A stretch of 64,000 bases of DNA from Macrobrachium rosenbergii. Lineage: Eukaryota; Arthropoda; Malacostraca; Decapoda; Palaemonidae. The first letter of the stretch is position 1. Each line of letters starts with the position of its first letter. The translations under genes and the position numbers were made by a program. The notes under the pieces are model-generated. The model made no database searches, had not been told where the DNA came from, and was given only the letters and a program-made list of their open reading frames with translations. The stretch is from the NCBI RefSeq assembly GCF_040412425.1, contig NC_089768.1:62001-126000 (forward strand). The letters run 5' to 3'. This document shows positions 55,577 to 64,000 of the stretch, in pieces.

Positions 55577-55938
55577 ACACAGTAAACCCCCCCCCCATTC
55601 GCGTTCTCATGATTCGCGGACTCGCGCATTCGCGAGTTTCTCAGTGGAACATATCTAGCCATTATTCACGGAAAATTCGCCCATTCGCGGTATTTTTCAC
55701 TGAGAAATATTCACTAATTACTATATTTTCATATAATTTTCATTAAGAAATGCACTTTTATGTGATAAAACTATTAAAATACTCAGGTATAAGCATTTTT
55801 ACAGGGTTTTTCTTGTGTTTAAACTATCAAAATGGGCAGTTCAAAGTGTTTTTAGAGGGGTTTTAAGTGTTCGCGGATTTTAGCTATTCGCGGGGCGTTG
55901 TGGTACGCATCCCCCGCGAATATGAGGGGTTCACTGTA
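55577..55938. mobile_element. Small non-coding element, type 1, complete copy
   Basis: Inverted ends CAGTAAACCCCCCCCCCATTCG and CGCGAATATGAGGGGTTCACTG. The interior contains CATATCTAGCCATTATTCACG and GGGTTTTTCTTGTGTTTAAA. Reference copy for those at 7085, 53496 and 57163. Confidence 0.75.
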
Positions 55939-56490
55939 CTGCTAAATTTATTGTGCAAGTTGTAGCTGAAGCTGAGAAAACAATGTTCAAGCTGCTAATG
56001 ACCATAAAATATCGTGCATCGGCAACATGGATGAAACGAGACCATAATTAAAATTGGAAAGGGTATTTTAATCAAAACTACTGGGCATGAAAGAACACAT
56101 TACTGCTAGTTTTACGCTGACAAACAATAAATACATAAAGCTTGTGTTATGATGAAATCAAGTGAAAATAGTGAAATGAATCTTGATTTTTTTTACACAG
56201 AACAAATGCCCCTAAATGGCCAACGTCATCTGTTAACGAAAAAATTAGCCAAGTTGATTTCACAACAAGACATATTTAAGTTATATTTCGACTTAAAAAC
56301 GCTTCATACAGTATAACGAAAAATAACCTTGCACCATATAAATAAAGTATCTAGAGATTCATTTACGCTAACTAGAAGGAAGAAAAGCGCTCTGAACTGA
56401 GTTAGACACGGCGAAATAAACACTGCGTATACGATTTCCAAACCAAAACATTGATCGCTATAATTGCAATTTATAATATAAAAACAATAC
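55939..56490. other. AT-rich sequence without recognisable genes
   Basis: Stops in all frames at short intervals. No splice-bounded exon with a recognisable protein is seen. Confidence 0.5.
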
Positions 56491-56730
56491 AGCAGTCCTC
56501 GGTTATCTGCGGGGTTCCGTTCCCAACAGCGTGATAACCGAAAATCGGCGATAATAGTGCCTATCTTCGGTTATCAGCACCGGTATCCGGTTATCGGCGC
56601 TGATGACCGAGGACCAGCGCCGCCGATAACCAGGAATCAGTGTCGAAAATTCGGTTATCGTCGTCACTAGACAATCGCCGTATAACTGTATCAGCGAGAA
56701 CCGAGGCCACCAATAACCGGGGACTGCCTG
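56491..56730. mobile_element. Small non-coding element, type 2, second copy
   Basis: Ends AGCAGTCCTCGGTTATC and ATAACCGGGGACTGCC are inverted partners. The interior has repeated GGTTATCGGC-type motifs. Same family as 7682-7960. Confidence 0.75.
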
Positions 56731-57162
56731 TATAAGAATATATCCAATATTATTGGATACAGTGAATTAAGGCATAACAATTTAAAAGACTCATTTAAAA
56801 GATGCATTTTCATTGAGTTGATGTTTGTATAATACGGTATGTGAATATAGAGTACGGTATAGTTTAGGCTAGGCTACTGTATATGTATACCATATACCAT
56901 AGTGTAGGCTAAGCTAATTCCTCTTTGTCATTCAATTTCTCTCTGTATTGAATTATCATAAGTCACTCTGCATGAACCTCCAGAATTAGCTGATATTAAT
57001 AATTACTATACTTTGTATGCATAGAGTATACTTTATAGTGTAGGCTAGGCTACATGGTACTGAATACTGTACCCTAGTGTAGGCTAGGCTATATTTGAGA
57101 TACGTTTTTTCCAACAAACAATGGGTTTTTTTGGAACCTAACCCCATCGTGAGTAGGATAAT
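56731..57162. other. AT-rich sequence with repeated GTAGGCTAGGCTA motifs
   Basis: The motif or a close variant recurs near 56866, 56905, 57041 and 57078. No coding feature. Confidence 0.5.
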
Positions 57163-57325
57163 ACCTGTATAAGCATTTTTAGTTTTTTTCTTTTGTGTTT
57201 GAACTATCAAAATAGGCAGTTCTAAGTGTTTTTAGAAGGGTTCTAAGTATTCGCAGGTTTTAGCTATTCTGGGGGGGGGGGCGTGTGGTACGCATCCCCC
57301 GTGGATACGGGGCGTTTACTGTAAA
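57163..57325. mobile_element. Type 1 small element, right half only
   Basis: Matches the right half of 55577-55938 from ACCTGTATAAGCATTTTTA to GATACGGGGCGTTTACTG, with an 11-base G run near 57270. It abuts LINE copy B. Confidence 0.7.
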
Positions 57326-58020
57326 TCACAACATGAAGTAGGATATGCAGCTGTATCTCATAACAAGACATATCAATTCTCTTTAACTAGTAATACCTCA
57401 GTCTTCACGGCAAAACTGTATGCAATCTCATTAGCCATCAAAATGATAAAGGAAGTATCTTTCAATAAATGTGTGATTTTTTAGCGACTCTAGAAACACT
57501 GTAGAAGCTGTTCAAAGTTACAACCCAAAAAATGATGTTGTACAGGGAATTGAGTTTGAAGTCCACAAATTGTATGATAATGGAAAAAATATTGAAATAT
57601 GTAGGATTCCTGCTCATGTGGGGATTAAAGCAAATGAAGAGGCTGATAAAGCAGCTAAAGAAGCAGTCCACATGACAAGTGCAAATGTAAACATCCCGTT
57701 TAGTGTATAAACAATTATTGGAAATAAGTGGCAAAACATATGGAATGAGGAACTTATAATTCTGATGTGTCTTCACGTCAAAATTACACATTTGACACAT
57801 GGACTCTTAATGAACAGTCTGCATGGCCCTCCTCCTGTATGCTCTGAGTGCAAAGTGATGATAACAGTCAAACACGTATTGTATGAATGTCCAAAATATA
57901 ACCAACAGCGATTATCAACTTTTGGAAATAAATTGACAAGGGGAAATTTTGTCAATCTTCTACATTGTCAATTACAGTATTCCAATTGTAATACTGTACA
58001 GTAATCATGAAGAACTGTAA
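57326..58020 (+). pseudogene. LINE (Jockey-like) RNase H and C-terminal fragment, copy B
   Basis: Reads 'VGYAAVSHNKTYQFSL', 'VFTAKLYAISLAIKMIKE', then after a one-base slip at the T run of 57477-57482 'SDSRNTVEAVQ', and 'NGKNIEICRIPAHVGIKA' with NEEADKAAKEA. The Asp in SDS and the Asp in NEEAD are kept, but the usual Glu in TAELYA is Lys. Near 57790-57900 the C-terminal zinc motif CSECKVMITVKHVLYEC is intact, so the pattern C-x2-C-x7-H-x4-C is visible. No RT lies upstream. It is a 5'-truncated fragment and shows the undisturbed sequence at the site where DIRS-A copy 1 joins copy A. Confidence 0.8.
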
Positions 58021-58510
58021 TTTAACTGATATAAGTAAATAATAAAAGTTCAAATACCTATACAGTATGGCATTTAAGGAACTTTAAAAACAATTTAAAA
58101 TTGTCACATAACTTATTCTGAATTTTAACATTATTTTTTTTGTATGTATGGAAACATGAGTCAGTGTATTTAATGTGTTTATGCTCCAGTGTAAAAGTAT
58201 ATGCCTTGTGCAGGTTTTTTATTTTTGTTTTACTTTTTATTTTTGTCTTTATTTACAGGCAGTCCCCGGTTAACGGCAATCCGGTTTTAAGGGACTTGTC
58301 TGGCGACAAAAATTGGCAATTTTCGCCGCCAAGAATTGCCAATTTTCGGCACTGTTTATTTTTTTTTTAATATTTTCATTCATCACCATGCTGAATGACT
58401 TATTTGGTCCCAGTGCATGGCCTATGACCTAGACCTGGTACTTCATCCTAATCTTTTGGGCCAGCCCTATGAGAGCTGATAGTCAGTTCATGGTCAGGTT
58501 AAACTGTTTT
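58021..58510 (+). mobile_element. LINE 3' untranslated tail, copy B
   Basis: Aligns with 5941-6300, ending in GACCTAGACCTGGTACTTCA, GGGCCAGCCCTATGAGAGC and GTCAGTTCATGGTCAGG. It carries a half copy of the type 2 small element at 58255-58351. Confidence 0.65.
58255..58351. mobile_element. Type 2 small element, half copy within the LINE tail
   Basis: Begins CAGGCAGTCCCCGGTTAACG and contains AATTGCCAATTTTCGGCAC. Only one end is present. Confidence 0.7.
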
Positions 58511-58559
58511 AATAATAATACTCAACCTCATCTGTGGTGAACCAAATTGGCATCATGTA

Positions 58560-59010
58560 TCTTTGGGGCAGGCTCATCTTCCATTCCACCACTACTAACG
58601 GATGATGGTAGATTGGTTACTGGCCCCAGGGAAAAGGCTGAGCTGCTTCACTGAGCTTTTGAAGCTAAGCAATCAGCTGAGGATGTCCCTCTCCCTGAAA
58701 CTTGTCATCCTGAACCTATTCTCACAAAATTTGATTTCGCTCCAGGGATAAGAAAATTCTGGATAATCTTGATAGCTGGGGTGATGATCCTGATGGTTTC
58801 TTCCCAATGTTTTTGAAGAAAGTTTCTAGTGTGTTGTCTCCCAAGATAAGTAGATTCTATATGTTTTTATGTTGACTAAGTATCTTTGTGGATGAGCGTA
58901 AGCTTAGTGATACAGTGCCTATTCCAAAGAGAGGCATATCTGCAGACTGCAGTAACTACAGACCAGTTCCTATTCTCCCTGTGCTCTCCAATGTTGCTGA
59001 AAAACTTATT
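58560..59010 (+). pseudogene. LINE (Jockey-like) reverse transcriptase N-terminal fragment
   Basis: Reads 'LLTDDGRLVTGPREKAELLH', a stop, then 'KILDNLDSWGDDPDGFFPMF' and 'VPIPKRGISADCSNYRPVPI' followed by LPVLSNVAEKLI. This is the start of an RT domain of a Jockey-like LINE (the NYRP-I-LPVLSK-EKLI region precedes motif A). Two in-frame stops are seen (near 58655 and 58875). The frame is cut at 59010 by the left end of DIRS-A copy 6, and no continuation of the RT is found in the window. Confidence 0.8.
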
Positions 59011-59500
59011 TGTTCTGACACAATATACAAACCCTTGGTCCTTTACATTAGGGATTACTTTCAGGCGTAGGCTGGAAAACGGCCGTTGAACTTCAAACAA
59101 GGTGGTTAGGCAGTTAACTACCGTCCGGGAGGCGGGAGTACCAACTGCCCGGATGTAAACATTCCAATTTGCTTTCGGCCGTCATGGATTGCAGACGTCG
59201 TTCTTCGCTCTCTGCCTGACTGCCCTTTTTCAACCTTTTGGTGGGAAAATTCCTTATCTGTTTTGAGTACGAATGTTAACAAACCTTCTAAACCCTCCTA
59301 TCCCCAGCGTGTGTGTCCTGGGGTGGGAGGCAAGAAATGTAATACCTTTCGTTCTAGCGTCAACATGGACCCATATGCCCTTTGCCCAACTTGCAGGGGA
59401 CATGTGTGTACGCGCGACGCTCCTTGTAGCAAGTGTTGTTCCTGGTCTCCGGAGCAATGGAAGTGGTTAGAAGGGAGGAGACGCTACCGTTGGAAGCTGG
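59011..59500 (+). mobile_element. DIRS-A copy 6, left end with intact Gag N-terminus
   Basis: Starts TGTTCTGACACAATATACAA at 59011 with a full left inverted repeat to about 59185, then leader and the first Gag codons, and leaves the family near 59500. The rest of the element is absent. Its sequence is closer to copy 5 than to copies 1-4. Confidence 0.8.
59273..59500 (+). pseudogene. DIRS-A copy 6 Gag N-terminal domain
   Basis: Open from about 59263. It reads 'NVNKPSKPSYPQRVCPGVGG' and then a cysteine-rich segment, 'LCPTCRGHVCTRDAPCSKCC', ending in SWSPEQWKWLEGRRRYR. The paired Cys pattern suggests a zinc-binding Gag head, as seen in damaged form in copy 5 (25210-25460) and in another version in DIRS-B (41208). 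The fragment stops being Gag at the element breakpoint near 59500. Confidence 0.7.
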
Positions 59501-60135
59501 CCAATAGTGCAGCAGATTGCTGTAAAAATCGTTCAGATAGTAAAACAAGCATGAAATTTGGCACAAACATTCCTAAGACTACGCTCTCTTAGAAAAGGGC
59601 GCTGGCCACCTGAAAATCCAAGATGGCGGCTATTTTTCAAAATGGCCGCCATCTATGTTGAGATTCACTGGTTTGGGAGCATCTATTGGATGGAATATGC
59701 CAGTTTTTTTTTTTTAACCCATGACTTTTAGGTTATAAAATGTTCCATACCACACATTTTATTGAAAACCCTTACTAAATGAATTGTAACCAAGATGGCG
59801 TACAAAATGGTTGCCATAAAAGTTTTTTTTTCTATCCACAGCGCTAGCAGACATAGAGACCAACTGTTTTTATTTAATGGTATATTCATGTGATCAGACA
59901 GTTTAACTAATATGCTATTTTCAACTGAAATAGTAATGGTATGGTCACATACAACATTGTGTCTAAGACTGTAACCATAAAAAGAAAAGAAGAGAAATAC
60001 GGACTAAACGCAACCAATCTATGTATAGGTCTCTCAACCTACACCTTTGAAAAATTCGAGGATAAGAAGGTAGGCATAGCATGACACGTTGGATGCTCAA
60101 GCTAGATTATCTACTGAAGAGAGGGCAATATTTAT
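59501..60135. other. Non-coding flank of the CXC-domain gene, with ATGGCGGC motifs
   Basis: Contains AAGATGGCGGCTATTTTTC, AAAATGGCCGCCATCT and AAGATGGCGTACAAAATGG at about 59622-59650 and 59791-59815. It lies downstream of the minus-strand gene and could be its 3' untranslated region. No open frame. Confidence 0.45.
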
Positions 60136-63100
60136 CTAGACTTCACATTTGCAAGTGCACAGAGCTGTGCAGGGAAGACCCAGCTTGTAGCACTTGCACC
60201 TTTCCCGACAGCCTGCTTTGCATCCACATTTGGTAAGCTGTTGGCAACTCTTGGCTAAGGGCGAGTTGGTTGTCCAGAGGACTTGCCATGCTTCACCAGA
60301 CTTTTGCCATCCCCACTCAGCAGGGTTCTCTGGCTGTGGCTGACACTGGGTGGCCTGCCCCACACACAACCAGCCTGGTACGCAGCACGCTTGGTGTGTT
60401 GGAGGAGAGCTCCCTGGTTGGTGGAATGGCCTCATATGCCCTTTGTTTTCTGGCAAACATATCAAGTCTAGCCTCATCCACAGTGCCAGCAGTGCTGGAT
60501 CTTTCATACATAAGTATGACAAACCTCTCCAGGACCTTCAGGTCACTCTCTTCCACTCTGAGAGGGTAGTGACTCAGTTTGGAGAACACAGTGGAGGCCT
60601 CTGGAAAGATGTTCCATGTCTGCCAGGTGGTCTTCTTGCCCTTGCTCGAAGGCTGACACTGTATCACAGCCTGTGAACACATGGAAGAAGAGCATGCCAT
60701 TCACCTTCTCCTGGCCCAGAGAGTTGCACAGGTCATGCACAGCAATCCAGCGCAGGCTCTGGCCTTGGCCAAATGCCACCCATAGCTTCTCTAGCCCTAG
60801 ATTGTGGAGAGTGGAGAAAGCACTGACTGCAACGACAAGAACATCTGTGTCATTTGCTTTAACCGTGATGGTCTTGGCTCCATGTTCTGTGGCATATTTG
60901 GCATGGAGAAAGATGCGGTGTCAGCTTCCTCATGAGAGCACTTTTCCAGTCCCTGAAGACTAGCCTCATGAGTGCTGAGGACAGCAGACCCTTTCGTGGC
61001 AATGACAACATTTGTGGCAGACATCTGGGCAACTTTGTCTGCCAGGAACTGGAACAACTCTGTCTTGTTGGCATCGTGTGTTAGGAAATTGCGCCAGTTG
61101 GATGGAATTGTGTTCTTGTCTGTCACCTTGCGCCTTCCTCCTTGACCACGTTGGAGCCTGGTCTCAGCTTTGAGGCTGGATGTATTGTATACATCAAATA
61201 CAAGATGTGATGATGTGTACTTGCTGCTATAGGATTGTATCACAGGCAAGAAGTCGCAAAGTGCATAGCCCTCAAAGGTCTTTCCTTTCTTTGGTGGCAA
61301 GGCATGGACCAAAGCTGATCCATCTACAATGAGGACATCAGTCTTTGGTTCTTTGTCTTCTAGTGTAACATGACTCTCCAGGACCGAGGTCAGCTGAGAC
61401 TTCTGACATGTGTACAGCCTACCACCCTCACTAAGGGAAGCTGGGAATGTTTGATTCTCGTGCTGGAAGAATTCCTGCAGATCACATTCACAGCTCTGAC
61501 AGGATATAAATAGCTTTGAGAAAAGCTGGCAATCCTCCTTCAGAAGTTTCTGCTTTGACTGTTCTACAGGAGCAGCTTCTTGCCTGAAGAAGTCAGTTCT
61601 GTTCTTCTTTATCGGCTCATAGAAGGAGACTGCATTGTTTGCCAAAGAGTCTGAAAACTTCTGAAATTTAGTGCGGCCTCTGTCAAGGTGTGTCTGTAGA
61701 AGTTCTGCTGAGCTGGGGTGGGCAATGTCTTTGTTGTCAATGGAATACAGAGCCTGGCTCTCTTCCTGAAAAGGACTTCCCAAGTGTTGCAAAGCCAATG
61801 ACAGCTTGCTGACTCTCTCCAAGAATGTCTTCTGCATGAGGTGTTTGTTCATGGTGTGTTGTCTGCTCATTAGACTCCTTACTTTGAACCTCTGTTTCGT
61901 ATGCAGACACCAAGCGGATGATCTCTGGGCCAGCCACCATCCATCTTCTGAGTGCTGACGGATCTTCAGTCAGCCCAATGGCTCCGCCATCAGCCTTTAT
62001 AAAGGCATTGGTCTGCTCATGAGCTTGGTCAAGAGCCATTGCTGAGAACTGGCGACTGGTCTTGTGCACAACAAAGTTGCCAGCCTTGAACTCCTTGTGC
62101 AACTCTGGGTGTGAACTCTCTAGGGTAAGCATGTCCCTGAGGTGAATAGGCAGCCAACGAGCATAGTTTGTATTATTGTTGGAAAAGAAGTAGGGTATCA
62201 GCTCATGCAATGCCTGGCAGTAGAGGACAAAATTGGCCTCACGGAAGGACCTGATCAGTAGGAATATCACAAGTTCCATAGACAACACCATGTGCCAGAA
62301 GTGGAACTGTGGACTCTGCTGTCTTCGAAGGTCACACCACTCCTCAAACTCTAATGCCTGCTCATTGTTGTTTGCTTTCTCAGCACAGTAGTCAGTCAGT
62401 GTATGCTGTCCTCAGGAGTTTGTACAAACTAGAGGCTGTAACCTGGTGCATCTGCCGTGTCCTGGTTACACTTGCAGCTGACAGGAAGGATTCTGCAGTT
62501 CCAGATGAAGCAACTCCTGCCTCCACCAGAGCTCCTGTCCAACCACTGCCATGAAGAAGAGTACCAAGAGATGTCATTGCTGCCATCTCAATGTGCAGAC
62601 CACCAAACATTACCAGATACTTGTCTTCGCCATACTGATCAGGCCACTGCCACTGCACCTGCTTTGCTACGGCATAGATTGGCTGATCAGCTGTGATTAT
62701 GGGTATCTGGCCAGGGTTCAGAAAATCAGTGACATCCTGCACTTTCTGCATCACGTGTTTGATCGTAGCAACAGAATGAGCCTGATCACGCAGGAGAGGA
62801 AGCAATGAAGTTATGGTTACTTCAAATTCTGGGCTTCTCTTCATTGAAGCGTGATGAGCTGACCACGTCAGATTCACTGCATCATCTATTTCCTGGGTGA
62901 CTATGACCTTGTCTAGCCACTGATACTCCAGTGCAAGCTGTGGCCCCAAGATATCTGTGGGTGGCTTTGGTATTGCAGTGTTTGGTGGCACAGGGTTCTT
63001 TGTTTGAAAGGAAGCTGGTGAGATGTTTGTGAATGTGTCCGGCAATTCAGGCACCGACCTCACTTTCTCAGGTGCAAACTTTAGTTGCTGTCTTTCCTGT

Positions 63101-64000
63101 CCAGTGTTCTCCTTGGTGGGGTGCTGAAATATGGAGATGCTAGTTCCATGGAAGGAGGTAGTGGCAGTAGTTGCAGATGGGTTGTGGTCGATGTTGTCCA
63201 TCACTGCAGTGGTGAACAACCCTTTTCGCAGTACTGGGGACAGACCACACCCTCCTCCACATATTTGCTAACTGTGGCATCTCCTAACTGTGCAGAGACC
63301 TCCAGTACTCTGTCATAAGAGATACTGAGGCCATACTGATGTAGCATTTCAACCAGGTTTCTCTTCCTGGTTTTGGCATAGACTGAGAGTCCCATGTAGA
63401 CTGGGAATGGTGTTTCTCTGTCTTTGGAGTGTCTATGAGTTGTTGCTCCCTCTTTGTATCGGGGGAGTAGCAGTTGAACTGCATGAGCTGTGCAATGGCC
63501 TGGTCTGACTTTGATGCTCCAAATCGTAACTGTGACTTGATGTCAGCCCCATGCTCAACCATCCCTACAAACTGGAGCAGGAGAGGAGGCACAGAATTTC
63601 GTACACAAGCCTCAGAAAATGTGCCATCAAACCGTGACTGATGATCAAGTATAGACTTTCTGAGAATATTTGCTGCTTTAGCAATGATAACTGCCTCTGA
63701 AAGATCAGATGATTGAGCAAGTGCTTTTCCCACATCCTTTTGAAATGCAAGTAATACATCTCTGCCAGATTTATGAGCCTCAAGTTCTGGAATTTCTGCC
63801 AGAAGTTTGTCTTTGAGTCTCGTGGAATTTACACTTGGTGACTCTACACCTAATTGTTCCAGACGTTGTTGGTAGAGAGGTGGCAAATATCTGCCAGCCG
63901 AAATGTGACTGGATCATCTGAACAAAGGTTGTTTTCAACAATGTATGTCATCAGTTCTGACAGAACTAGTGGATACACATCTGATTCTGACTCAGTGCTA
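60136..64000 (-). pseudogene. FEN1/XPG-like nuclease pattern plus CXC domain, multi-domain gene, frameshifted and partial
   Basis: Reads leftward and enters from beyond the right edge. Order: N-terminal region (64000 to about 62400), a conserved block with 'LREANF'-like 'SFREANFVLYCQALHELIP' and 'NTNYARWLPIHLRDML' (about 62250-62120), then a nuclease-like core and a C-terminal CXC domain. Core acidic residues follow the FEN1/XPG order: VLIVDGSALVHAL (about 61335), HLVFDVY (about 61208), SHEEADT (about 60935), NDTDVLV (about 60860) and FTGCDTVSAF (about 60675). The CXC domain, CGCKAGCRERCKCYKLGLPC, ends at the stop (60136-60138). I recognise the whole as a widespread, multi-copy, functionally uncharacterised animal family. 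Roughly eight frameshifts (for example near 63885, 63300, 62395, 61810, 60905, 60680 and 60410) break it, but long segments of 184-357 codons are clean. It may be a decayed copy or a gene with sequence indels. Confidence 0.75.

Noticed and set aside
55498..55746. 82-codon plus-strand frame crossing 55577
   Set aside because: It spans the left border of a type 1 small element, so it cannot be an ancestral gene.

Overview
This is eukaryotic DNA built almost entirely of repeats. I infer an arthropod, most likely a decapod crustacean: tyrosine-recombinase (DIRS-like) retroelements stacked beside each other, Jockey-type LINE debris, small palindrome-ended elements and very long (TA)n and (CT)n tracts. 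No species can be named from the sequence. There are no operons and no RNA gene that I can support. The only clear single-copy host coding sequence is one internal exon (8239-8399, +) of an ankyrin-repeat protein resembling ANKRD49.

Layout. 1-5389: DIRS-A copy 1, cut by the window edge. 5380-6300: LINE RNase H and 3' tail. 6301-8220: small repeats, an orphan DIRS gag piece and TA tracts. 8239-8399: host exon. 8691-17070: paired repeat, foldback element and an approximately 8 kb element with long inverted ends and no recognisable gene. 18071-25044: DIRS-A copy 2. 25042-32124: DIRS-A copy 5, the only A copy with a recognisable RT. 32560-32885: solo left end. 33621-41060: DIRS-A copy 3. 41061-46768: DIRS-B, a second and better preserved family. 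46769-52594: DIRS-A copy 4. 52593-52890: DIRS-B right end. 52912-57325: nested small elements and CT tracts. 57326-59010: two LINE fragments. 59011-59500: DIRS-A left end (copy 6). 60136-64000, minus strand: a frameshifted multi-domain gene with an FEN1/XPG-like nuclease pattern and a C-terminal CXC (tesmin/TSO1-like) domain.

The DIRS elements show the expected circle-based architecture: inverted terminal repeats, and an internal complementary region whose two halves are complementary to the two outer ends. Every A and B copy lies on the + strand, head to tail, with left ends trimmed at the joins. By eye alignment copies 1-4 share a deletion of the RT core and share substitutions of tyrosine-recombinase catalytic residues, yet have multiplied. 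They look like a non-autonomous subfamily mobilised in trans, with copy 5 or relatives as the possible source of enzymes.

Limits: all alignments were made by eye. Element borders are good to about 5-20 bases where a diagnostic end is visible and to about 50-100 bases for domain remnants. Frame breaks may be decay or sequencing errors.
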